Shown here: piece after piece, positions 12,901 through 26,818 of the stretch
How positions within the stretch are numbered: position 1 is the first letter of the stretch
Layout: the number at the start of each line of letters is the position of its first letter
Source of the DNA: Carya illinoinensis
Taxonomy: Eukaryota; Streptophyta; Magnoliopsida; Fagales; Juglandaceae
Length of the DNA stretch: 64,000 bases
Reading direction: 5' to 3'
Assembly (NCBI RefSeq): GCF_018687715.1
Contig: NC_056760.1
Coordinates: forward strand, 11,148,001-11,212,000
Translations under genes and position numbers: made by a program
Notes under the pieces: generated by a model
Database searches by the model: none
What the model saw: the letters and a program-made list of their open reading frames with translations, nothing else
Told to the model about the DNA's origin: nothing

Positions 12901-13788
12901 TAAGCTAACAATTAAAAAGCAATCAATCATTCATACCAATAGTCTCTCCTTAAGTGTTATTACTCACTTTTGTAGATTTTGCATCTTTGGCATTATAAGC
13001 CTCTTAATTAGATTATGTCCCATGATAATATATTTTTCCATGCCATCATCAACGAGTGCAGTGTAGCATAAGATCATGGATCAATCCATGGAAGATTAGA
13101 AAACTTGTGAGCAAAATAATGAATAGAAGCCACCTGCCTTAACCAAGTGGTGCCTTTCTCCACCCATTCAACCAAGGACCCCTTTTTTTTTTTTTTTTTT
13201 TTTAGGTTTTTTTTGGGGGGGGGGGGGGGGGGGACACGCGGCGCGGGGGGGAACCTGCCATTTTGTAGACTATCATTGCCATTCGATCCAAAATAAGAAA
13301 ATTGACGCTGTTTTTTTCCCCTGTATTTCTTAGTGACAAAACATTGTTGAAAACACTTTTTTTTCCTGCTTGGGGAGCGACGGGGGCGGGGCTGGGGGTT
13401 GCATAATTTCTGGTAGTCTTTCTCTATGCATTTAAAAAACACATCCTGAGTGCTACAGCCTTACTGAGTCCAAACAATAACGCAAACAAAATGTGCACTT
13501 CAGAAAGGTCAAAATCAGACCCTAAGCAAATCAATTGTTTATTGAAACTCGTCAGTTTTCTAACAATATTTCGAAAATGTCCCCTTTAAAATTACCAGGT
13601 AGAGCTGAAAGTACAAAATCTTTTTAGTAAATATTATCTGTTGGCACCCGACGTTTCATCACCAAATGAAAAATTCTGGAATTCCACCACTTTGATGAGA
13701 AAACAGATTTCCTTTCTCCGGTTCATGCTCATTACTGATAGACAAAATTAGAAGGTAGCTCCAAACAGGTAGATACTATCACTCTACC
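12901..13788. other. Spacer with long homopolymers
   Basis: Contains a run of 21 T (13183-13203) followed by 19 G (13215-13233) and other G-rich patches up to about 13400. The overlapping minus-strand frame is proline/lysine low-complexity and not a gene. The right end (about 13560-13788) is presumably the 3' UTR of the minus-strand gene that follows. Confidence 0.6.
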
Positions 13789-16104
13789 TCAATTGCCTGA
13801 TACTTGATCAACTGCACCATTCTTAGCATCACCAGCCACATCAGCGTCCAACTTTGGATCCTTTTTTGCATCTCCTTCCACTGCATCTCCATTAGAGCAG
13901 TGATTCTTCAGAACCGTTGAAATGTCAGCCTCAGAAGCTCCAGCAAGTTTAAAGCGCTCAACAGCAGCATCCAGGTTTTTCTTCCAACCATCCAATCCCA
14001 ACTTGCACTCAACTTGGGATCGCTCAAAAAGCATGTTACCCCAGAAGAGATGTATCTGTGATCTCATGACAGCAGCTTGTTCTGCTGCTTCATCTGCTGA
14101 AATTTCAACCTGATTGCCAAGGCTAGAGGGCTCACCTTCAGTATTACTTGTTTGTTTCTTCCTTCTTTTTGATAACTCTTCCTTCTTGCTAGCACTTGGA
14201 TCTTTTAGCTCATTTTCCCTCTGCTCCTCGAGCTTCTCCCACATCTCAGTTGCAGCCTTCATCTTTTCTTCCGCACTCTCAAAAAGTTTTAGAGTTTCAG
14301 CAGAATCCCAGCTTGGGAGATCTATCTTCTTAGCAAGTGCAAAAGACCAATGAAGTTTGGCCATTTCAAATTGCTGTTGCCCCAGAGCCAGCAACCCCTC
14401 ATAGAAGTCTGGTTTGATTAGGAGTGCTTCCTCATACTTCTCTCTGGCTAGAGAATATCTTTCCTTAACCCAGTCATAAGCAACTTGAAGATGTGATGCC
14501 ACTACATCCTTTCCAGCCGATTCATCTAACGGAATGCGTTTCCTTGCTGCACACATATGAACATTTCCCCAATTGAAGAAAGCCAAAGCAGCCACCTCCT
14601 GGAACTTAGCTGCAGCTTTGTCAAAAAGACCTTGGGCTTCTTCACTTGTCACTGTCTCCTCAAGTGCCTCAGAACAAAGCTCCATCCCAAGCTCATGCAA
14701 GTCAATATGAGCATCTGGGTCAATACCAACATGAGTGCGGAAAAGCTGTGCAAATTCAAACAACCAATCATCCATCTCCACCTCCTTGCACTCCGGATCT
14801 TCTGCTCCCTGTTTTCCCTTCCGAGCTTCTTTGCCTGTCTTATCAATTGTCACATCAGCAGGTTCCAAAACAGATTCACCAAGTGACGAATTATAGCCAC
14901 TTTCATCTCCCTTGTTCCCCTCAACTTCCATATCCTTGTCCTCTTCTTCCAATAAAGGTGGCTCCTGCTCAGGACTCACCTCCACAATATGCAATCTCAA
15001 CATCCCAATTGAGTCTGTCTTATCTGTTTCCAGATCGTTTGGTATGAGGCTATCCACATAGGACTCTGCCAATCTGAGTTCCCCTGAACAGGTTATGGTC
15101 ACCAAATCACCATCATTATCCTTATATTTGATCAAAACTGACTTCGATGATGGAAACCTTTTGCTCACAATCTCCCTTAACACTCTGAAACTGCATTTTA
15201 CTGGCATCTGGGCAAGTCTTATGTCATGATCATAAACAAACTTCAATGGTCTCCATTGGATTGCAGCCTCTGGAGCCTGCCCATGCAATGACACTGATGA
15301 ACAAGATGATTGTTCCTTCTGGTTATCCTTGCTAGGATTAGCAGGTTTTGAAGAACCACTTGAAGGCTTCAATGCAAGTTTTGGAAATTGTGCTTTATAC
15401 TCGGGACCATTTTCAGCGGGTAGAACAGCTTGGGGCCTCTCTTGCTTATTATTAGGCGACATGACCGATCCACCTGCTGTACCAGTCGCCTTCTTAGATA
15501 CCGTCCGGGCAGGCAGACATGGTCCTATTCCTGCAATCGGGGCACCACGGACTGCGGAAGCCCCCAGGGCAGCAGGGGACGGACGGCTCTGGAGGTCTTG
15601 CTGGGCCTCCTGGCGAGGACCCAATGCCACCCTCAACCTCCGAGCAATTTCCAAAGCATCCCTATGGTTTGGGTCAGCCCCCAACAACACCTGCACATCC
15701 TGCATCGCCATTTCATACTTCCCAATTGCCTCAAACGCCCGAGCCCTCCTAAGGATAGCCCTGGTGAACCGGGGCTGGACCTGAAGCGCCATAGTACACT
15801 CAGCAATCACAGTTTCGTAGTCTATGGGCTTCATTTGCATCAAACAAGCCGCTCTATTGCTATGAAACACGGCTCGGTCTGGGTGGGTTTTTGGAGTAAG
15901 TCTAAGAGCATTATCATACTGCTCGAGAGCACCCGCATAGTCCTTAATTTGAAACCGGTTGTTCCCTTCTTCTTTGAGCTCATGGGCTCTTTTTAAAAAG
16001 ACTGAAGAGTCCAAATCAACACCACCATTAGCACTTAGAGTAGAATTATCCCCTGAGACTTGGTTTGCACCACCCTTCTTCTTCCTACCCCCTGACTTCC
16101 CCAT
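13789..16104 (-). CDS. CLMP1: TPR and PB1 domain protein, CLMP1/Phox type
   Basis: A single uninterrupted frame of 771 residues, close to the length of Arabidopsis CLMP1 (At1g62390), which is also intronless as I recall. A lysine-rich start (MGKSGGRKKKGG) precedes an N-terminal TPR block (about 36-160; EEGNNRFQIKDYAGALEQY, HSNRAACLMQM). A low-complexity linker leads to a PB1/octicosapeptide domain (about 284-377; QWRPLKFVYDHDIRLAQM, KYKDNDGDLVTI), an acidic stretch, and further TPR-like helices (about 500-640). Family members are scaffold proteins; CLMP1 is known for keeping chloroplasts from clumping and for cytoskeletal association, and other Phox proteins bind chaperones. The start follows a CT-rich leader. 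No lesion is seen. Which Phox paralogue it is remains uncertain. Confidence 0.93.
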   Translation of the reverse strand: MGKSGGRKKKGGANQVSGDNSTLSANGGVDLDSSVFLKRAHELKEEGNNRFQIKDYAGALEQYDNALRLTPKTHPDRAVFHSNRAACLMQMKPIDYETVIAECTMALQVQPRFTRAILRRARAFEAIGKYEMAMQDVQVLLGADPNHRDALEIARRLRVALGPRQEAQQDLQSRPSPAALGASAVRGAPIAGIGPCLPARTVSKKATGTAGGSVMSPNNKQERPQAVLPAENGPEYKAQFPKLALKPSSGSSKPANPSKDNQKEQSSCSSVSLHGQAPEAAIQWRPLKFVYDHDIRLAQMPVKCSFRVLREIVSKRFPSSKSVLIKYKDNDGDLVTITCSGELRLAESYVDSLIPNDLETDKTDSIGMLRLHIVEVSPEQEPPLLEEEDKDMEVEGNKGDESGYNSSLGESVLEPADVTIDKTGKEARKGKQGAEDPECKEVEMDDWLFEFAQLFRTHVGIDPDAHIDLHELGMELCSEALEETVTSEEAQGLFDKAAAKFQEVAALAFFNWGNVHMCAARKRIPLDESAGKDVVASHLQVAYDWVKERYSLAREKYEEALLIKPDFYEGLLALGQQQFEMAKLHWSFALAKKIDLPSWDSAETLKLFESAEEKMKAATEMWEKLEEQRENELKDPSASKKEELSKRRKKQTSNTEGEPSSLGNQVEISADEAAEQAAVMRSQIHLFWGNMLFERSQVECKLGLDGWKKNLDAAVERFKLAGASEADISTVLKNHCSNGDAVEGDAKKDPKLDADVAGDAKNGAVDQVSGN

Positions 16105-16113
16105 ATAAATTAT

Positions 16114-16116
<3 letters not shown>

Positions 16117-16150
<34 letters not shown>
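16117..16150 (-). repeat. (CT)17 microsatellite in the 5' leader of the TPR-PB1 gene
   Basis: An uninterrupted CT run 12 bp upstream of the start codon; on the gene's own strand it is a GA run, a common feature of plant 5' leaders. Confidence 0.95.
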
Positions 16151-16151
<1 letters not shown>

Positions 16152-17027
16152 ACTAACCCGTAAGTATAAGTATCTAAACGAAATATAAAGTAGCAATCTT
16201 GCAGTATTTTCAACAATAATTTCTGTTGAATGAAGGAGAGAAAAAAGTACACTTACAAATACCAACGAGAAACTCAAAGTTAGCAGCTTTCCGTGAAGAT
16301 TTTGTTTGTGTGATTTGGCCTTTGGATTCCAAAAAAGCCCTAGGAGTTGGGTTGGGAAGAAGATGGACCAAGGAGCTGAGTGTATGGGAGAGCGATGTAA
16401 ATGGGAGATGTAGGGGTTTTGGAAAATCACACGGGATGAAACCCTAGATGGTGTCGCACCAGAGCATTCTTGGATTTTGATAATCTGAGCTGGAGCCTAC
16501 TTATTCTTAGTCGTCCTCAACCGTCCGATGTGTAGAACGTGGTTTCATCATCGATGATTTCAAAGTTCAAACCCGCTTTTTGTTACCTTATTACATCAAG
16601 CAGGGGCCACTGGATGCAAATAAATCCCTGTGCTTCCAAGCTGACGCGTGGCAGATAAAACACTTTGGGAAAATGGGAAGCTTACCGTTGAGTGGACTAT
16701 TTAGGCCCGTTTGCAACTTTCACCAATATAATTTTAACTAGTCTACCGTCTAATATATTTTAATTCAAAATTATTTTATATGTAAGATTCGTAATTTTTT
16801 TTAACTTAATATTTTTTTACATGTAAAATTTATAATATTTTTTTAACTTTTTATAAATACATCTAAATTTATCTTAACATCCAAATACATCTAAACTTAT
16901 TTTAAGTGGGTTCACAAAACTCACTCCATCATCTCAACTCACTGATATTTATATAAAATTCAACTCATCTCAATTGTGCTCAACATCTAAATGGAGCTTT
17001 AAAGGGTAATGATACCATTACTAAAGG
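16151..17027. other. Upstream region of the TPR-PB1 gene and spacer
   Basis: Probably contains the gene's promoter. From about 16700 to 16998 the sequence (GGCCCGTTTGCAACT ... CTCAACATCTAAATGGAGC) looks like a decayed member of the MITE family seen more clearly at 27366-27570 and around 44888/50703. Confidence 0.5.
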
Positions 17028-17447
17028 ATAATGATACCCTTACACACTCTTTACTACTATTTTACTAGTTAGTTATTTTTTTCTTTGTTATATGAATTTG
17101 GATTAAAAAATCTGGAATATGTCATTCTTGCATAATTTAGGAGAAAATAAATTTAATTAATTAACGTAATCATGTAAATTAATTCATAATCAATTCAATT
17201 TTATAAAAATTAACTCAAAGAGGAAAAGAATGTCAAGTTTTAGAAAAAAATTAAATTTATTTTTAATTAAATTACATGATTACTTTAGTTGATTGAATTT
17301 ATTTTCTTCTTGATTATGTAAGAAGCTCTTGTTTTGTGATTTTTAATCTAGATTCAAAGAGCAAAAGGAAAAAGAAAAAAAGAAAAAAGAAAAAAAAAAA
17401 GCTAGAGAGTAAATTAGTAGTAAAGGAGGTGTAAGAGTATCATTATC
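17028..17447. mobile_element. Foldback MITE of about 420 bp
   Basis: The left end GATAATGATACCCTTACACA.. is the inverted counterpart of the right end ..GGTGTAAGAGTATCATTATC, and the match continues through TTTACTACTA with few mismatches for about 45 bp. Inner parts are also inverted (ACGTAATCATGTAAATT against AATTACATGATTACTTT). There is no coding capacity. Left of it AATGATACCATTACTAAAGG partly duplicates the terminus. Superfamily not assigned. Confidence 0.75.
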
Positions 17448-17469
17448 TATTATTGAATGAGTTTTGGTA

Positions 17470-17645
17470 CTCATCATTCCACACATACACATTACATTTA
17501 TTTTTATTTTTATTTTTTTATTTTATTTTTTTAAAATTAATTGAGTTCCTCTACTCATCATCCGTATACCACATATTTGGTAAAGGAAAAAAAATTAAAA
17601 ATTAAAAAATTATATGTAATGTGTAGTGTGGAATGATAAGTATAA
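17470..17645. mobile_element. Small MITE with about 28 bp inverted ends
   Basis: TACTCATCATTCCACACATA at the left matches, inverted, TGTAGTGTGGAATGATAAGTA at the right; the arms also share ACACATTACAT. The body is A/T homopolymer-rich. No coding capacity. Confidence 0.7.
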
Positions 17646-17649
17646 TTTT

Positions 17650-19140
17650 TTCTACTTGAATTTGTTTTGTTGTTTCTCAGCCAAGACATTGGAATAAATA
17701 ATGGTAAGCACCAACTATTTTTTGGTAATTTATTTAACTTCTATTAATTATTTTAGTTTTTTTCCTATTATTTATTTTTTTGGTGGAATTGGACGTACGG
17801 AAATTCAATGTTTGAAATCCATTATGCGAGAGGATGATAAATAATATTGGAATGCGAAATTATTGAGTAAAATATTTTCTTTTAAATGCACTCTCATCAA
17901 CTGACAGTATCACTTCATCAAAAATAATAAGTATTTTGTATTTGAATTTCAAATTTATTTAAATGTTTGTTTTATTTAAAATAGAATTATAAAATAAATT
18001 GGAAAGTAATTATAAAAATATAATTATTTAAAAAAGAATATGGTAATAACCCTATTTGGAATATATGCAAGCATTATATACCATATAGAGTTTTTAGAAG
18101 TGTATTGTTTGTAATAGCACCTAAGAAGAATATGCATATTACAGAAAACAAAGGAAATACTAGCCCATACAGAACCAGGACTCTTTAAAATTGAGTCCAC
18201 TTTCATGCTCTCTACCTCTACTCGAACTGGTTATAATTTCTTCATGTTTCTGATTTAAGATAAAATAATTTGCATTAAAGCCTTTTAAAAATCCAGGTAC
18301 AAAGTTATGGTCAGAGTTGGTATTGAGACATAGAAGGGAGGGAAAGGTTGGACACTCTGTATAAACGTAAGTCCTTCAAAATTTTAGGACCAACTTAAGA
18401 GTTCAGCAATTTTCTTCTCTCAAGTCAGTTAATATTTAGGGTTAGAGTTTCCGAAGGGTTTATATGATTTTTTTTATTATCTTTTTTAAATGTTTTGAAA
18501 TCAAAGCCTTTTTTCTGTTTAAGAGAATGAGAGATGGTTGTCTTCTACATTGAGAAGAATATCCAAGTATAGCAAAATTGAAAGAGGGTGTGATGTTTGG
18601 CCTCGAAAATAAAATGAAAATTAGAAAAAAAAAAGAAGAAGAAGAAGAAGAAGAAGGAGACCTTTTTTTAATGGAAAAGTCTAGTTACAAGCACACTTGT
18701 GCACTAATATGTGTATCAATTTATTGTGATTGATCAAAAAATAGATTTTATTAAAAATAATGCTAATTTAAATTTGAAATATGAAAAAATCAGTATTGAT
18801 ACACAGATTAGTACGTGACTTTGCTTGTATGTAGCAAAACTCTTTTTTAATATTTATATATGTGGATCATGGAAATTGGTTAGCAGGAAAAATCATACCC
18901 ATATCCAGAAAGCTATTTGAAAACCAAATAGGGGTCCCCAATTTATAGAGAATTTTACAGGAACAGTTTCAATGTAACACAGTATAAGAGTATATTTTAA
19001 GATAAGTTCATTTGCACACTCATTTTGCTCTTTTAAGATAATCTTTTAAAATATGGAAAAGACAATTTTTTCTATATTTTTCTATCGTCCGTCATCCACT
19101 ATATTTTGCTATCTTCATCAATTGCCCCTTCACAAGCTTT

Positions 19141-19176
<36 letters not shown>

Positions 19177-19223
19177 CTTTTCTTACAGAGGAAGGAATGC
19201 CTTCTGCTTTCTGCCTTGCTTTG
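17650..19223. other. AT-rich spacer
   Basis: No gene seen. It includes a GAA microsatellite (about 18634-18656) and, at the right end, a run of T (about 19146-19176) that lies in or near the 3' UTR of the minus-strand phosphatase gene. Confidence 0.55.
18634..18656. repeat. (GAA)n microsatellite
   Basis: Uninterrupted GAA trinucleotides after a short A run. Confidence 0.9.
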
Positions 19224-22989
<3,766 letters not shown>

Positions 22990-25900
22990 TGAGAAAATTG
23001 TTTTAGTACTACTAAATTCTTGTCCTTAGTTCTACTAATCCTGAAGTTTCAATGGGCATGGAAAATCTCTTTCCCAACAAAATTTCGAATACTAAAAATG
23101 AATACCTTCGTAGAATCCCCTCTAAAGAGAAGATCATGAACACAATTAGTCAAATCCCCTATACAAAGACTTCTGGTCCTGATGACTTTATTAGTCTATT
23201 CTACAAATTCTTTCAGAACTTAATTAAAGAAGACGTCCTTGCTACTATAAACAATTTCTTAACTCACGGAAAACTACTAAAAGAATTCAACCACACAACC
23301 ATTGCTCTTGTACCCAAGACTGATGTTCCCAATTTTGTACATCAAATTTTACCTATTAGTCTTGCTATTTTTTGTTACAAAATTAGAGTAGAAATCCTGG
23401 CCAACAGACTTAAGAATGTCCTTTCTCACATCATCTTTCCATACCAAACAACTTTTCTACCCGAGAGACTAATACAAGAAAACACAATACTAGCCCAAGA
23501 AGTCTTACACCATTTGAAGAAAAAAAGGGATAAAAACAGTCTGCTGACTATCAAAATTGACATGGAAAATACTTTTGACTATATGGAATGACCCTTTCTC
23601 ATTTATATTTTCCAGACCCCTAGTTTTAACTAAACCCAGACTAATTGGATTAAGGAATATATCACCTCAGTGACCTATTCTATCATAATTAATGACTTTC
23701 TTACTGGATTCTTACATTCATCCCATGGCATAAGACAAAGAGACCCACTGTCCCCATTCCTCTTTATTCTGAGAAGTGAGGTCCTATCTAGGTTGATCAT
23801 TAGTGTGGAATTAAATAATAAAATAGAAGGTATAAGTATCCCAAGAGGAGGGCCCTCCCTTACACATATGCTATTTGCAGATGATCTCATTCTGTTTAGC
23901 AAAGCCACTTTCCAAAATGCCCAAAACTTTGCTCCATGTTTAGATACTTATATGGTTATACCTCCTAGTTTGGACAAAAAATTAATTTCGCAAAGTCCTC
24001 CATTCATTTTAGCAACAATATCACCACCAACATTATTAGAGGTAAAGGAATCCTTGAACTTCAAAGGCCTCCCCCCCCCCCCCCCCCAAAGCTCAAATAT
24101 CTAGATTTGCCACTCTATATAAGGGCTGAAAAGAAAAATCTTTGCAAGAAGTCAAAGTAAAATTCTAGAATAGATTGCAAGGGTGGAAATCAAAAATTTT
24201 ATCCCAAGATGGTAGAACCATGCTAATAAGGGTAGTGGACAGTGCAATCCCTTCATACATCATGTCTACACTATATGTCCATAATTCAATAACAAAACAA
24301 ATGAACAACTCCTTTTGTAGATTTTGGTGGGAAATTGATACTCATAATATTCACAAATACACCCCAAAATCCTAGCATTCAATCTGTATGCCAAAATCTA
24401 TAGTGGGTCTTGGTTTTAAAAAATCCTCTTGGTTCAACAGGGCACTCATCTCTAAGTTTGCTTGGTACCTTATTAACAACTCAAACAGTCTTTGGAAATA
24501 ATTTATAACTTTCAAATATCTCAGGAATACCACTTTCTTTGAGGTAAGAGCAAAACCTACAGATTCCTGGTTTTGAAAAAATATCTTGAAGCAAAGAGAA
24601 TTATTAAAATCTAGTGTTTGTGTCTAGATTAATAATGGTATCTCAACTAGAGCCTAGGTTGACCCTTGGATTCCCACCTTACCTCCCTTAAGGCCCCAAC
24701 CCAACCAGAATAATCCCCCTATAGATCACAACTTGAGAGTGTCGGAATTAACTCTCGAAGAACCAAGAAGATGGAATACCCCTATCCTTCAAACCTTGTT
24801 CCATTTTGAATTTGTTAATGGAATCCTAAGGATCTCCCTCTCAAATCACAATTACTCTCCCATTGAAGATAAGACCAAGTGGATACATCACAATTGTGGC
24901 ATTTTCTTAGTCAAATCTGCTTATGCTGACAAACACTTCCAATTCCACAACTAGGCAACATAATGTAGACACTTGGAAGAAACTCTAGAAACTTAAAATG
25001 CAAGGCAAACTCAAACTCTTTCTTTAGAAAGTCATGCATAATATCCTTCCCACTAGATCACTCCTAAAAGAGTATTACCCATTGAAGAAGATCAAATTCT
25101 CTGCCCCCTTTGCAACACCAAATAAGAAAATCTTTCACATTTATTCTTCAATTGTCCATTCTCTAGGATTTTATGGGAGACAGTCCAAATGGCCCATCAA
25201 TATTTCTCTTTTTGCCAATCAGCCAATCTCAAGCTGGATCACAATCATCCTCAATCCTTCATCTGGTATAAAAATACCTGAAAAAGACAATCATTATTTC
25301 CAACTCTTTGCCACACTAGCCATGGATTATCTTTAGTTCTTGAGAAATCGGGTAATCCACAATCTCCCTTGCCTAACTCCACAATGGTTTGTTTCAAGAG
25401 TTTCAAAACTCCATAATGAACACAACAAAGCATGGAATACAAAGACTTAACAACAAGAGATCAGATGGCAAATTCCTCCATAAGGCTTCTACTCACTCTC
25501 ATTTGATGTGGTAGTCAAAGTCAATGATAGACTATTGCTTCAATATGTAGATCAAATAGGGGAGTCTCAATGTTTGTTCAAACATATTTCATCCATAGCA
25601 CCAATCCAAATATTGGGGAAGCATAAGCTACACTAATGGCTATTCAAGTAACTAATGGCTATTCAAGTAGCAGCAAACGAGAAACTGTAAAAGATTATCA
25701 TTGAAGGATGTTCTAAATAGGAAGTGCAAGCAATATCAAATTCAAAGTTTTAAAGCATCAAATTGGACAATGTAAGCAATTACATGAGATATACATTATC
25801 ATTTACGCAGCTTTGAGGATTGGAAAGTGCAAAAAATTCATCGATTATAGAATCGATGTGCGCATAACTTGGTGCAATGGACAACTTCCAAACTAACATT

Positions 25901-26030
25901 TGGGAACATCCTTCTTATATGTATTCCTCAATATCTTTTAAATTTCCAGTGGGAAAGATCCTCTCAGACTTTTGTATAATAATAACTCTTCATACTTTGT
26001 TGGTTTTTCCTTAATAAAACTTGCTTGGAA
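22990..26030 (+). mobile_element. Decayed L1-type LINE, reverse transcriptase to 3' end
   Basis: Broken frames in order show an L1 reverse transcriptase: the linker NLFPNKIS...IPSKEKI (about 23060), a TSGPDDF motif (about 23170), FPYQTTFLPERLIQ (about 23440), the GIRQRDPLSPFLFIL block (about 23720) and the catalytic MLFADDLILF (about 23870). After about 24180 come the connection region (MQGWKSKILSQDGRTMLIR) and a zf-RVT-like part (LFLWKVMHNILPTRSLL, about 25020). Stops, frameshifts and a 17-base C run (about 24070) interrupt it throughout. No endonuclease domain is visible upstream, so it is 5'-truncated or too decayed. Both ends are approximate. Confidence 0.85.
23052..24104 (+). pseudogene. 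LINE reverse transcriptase pseudogene
   Basis: Two main open pieces, 23052-23591 and 23670-24104, cover most of the polymerase fingers and palm. The first ends at a stop just after KIDMENTFDYME, where active relatives have the first catalytic aspartate block (here only KIDMENTFD resembles it). The second carries FADD, the second catalytic motif. A stop, a gap and a frameshift separate them, so no active enzyme can be made. Confidence 0.85.
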
Positions 26031-26818
26031 AAATGAAAAGTTCTTGGTTATAACTCTAGTGTACAACAGACAATGTTAACAGTTTGTGCTTGGGGACAAG
26101 TTTTCTGATAGTGTTTGACTGTGCATTGATCATGGCATTGGGCCCTTGACACAAGCCATTAACAAAGCAACTTTAAATGGGCCCAAACCCTTTAATTTGC
26201 CACCCATTATGGCCTATGGGATTCAATGAGCTTTTTGTTATATATTGCCCTGTATACGATCTGCTATGCTGAATATTTATTTTTACCTGATATTATTAAT
26301 TGTTCATTTACATTAATACTTATTTTTTAAATACTAAATTTAAAAATTACCAGATAATATCAAATTATTGCATTAAAGAGCATAGGGTGAAAACGTATAA
26401 TTTTCTAGTTCTCTCAGTCATCGGTCAAAAGATCCCGTTTAAAGATCCAAACGGAATGTTAGACCAGAAATGATTTAGATTTAGAATTATGAGAAGTGCT
26501 ACAATCATAAAGAGTTCCCACAAAAATAAACTTATAAATTGATGTGATTTGATGTAATTAATTAGATCTATTTTATAATAAAAGTAAATTTATGATCTGA
26601 TATATTACATCAAGTTACGTTAGTTTGTGGTTTTGTTTTTGCGAGATCTCTTTGTGGCTAAAAGATTTCTCTAGAAGTGTATATGCATTTTGTTGTGAAT
26701 ATAAGCTTTAAAGAGACCAGCATTCTAACCTACCCAATACATACCCAACAATATATGTAACCATAAACTAGTGGGCAACTTGTAACTTTTTTCATTTTCG
26801 ATTTACTAATTCCACCCC
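26031..26818. other. Spacer downstream of COP1
   Basis: AT-rich, no gene seen. The part nearest 26818 is presumably the COP1 3' UTR. Confidence 0.55.

Noticed and set aside
13074..13442. 122-codon minus-strand frame rich in Pro and Lys
   Set aside because: Produced by translating the G and T homopolymers.
15430..15996. 188-codon plus-strand frame opposite the TPR-PB1 gene
   Set aside because: Shadow of the real minus-strand coding frame; no domain of its own.
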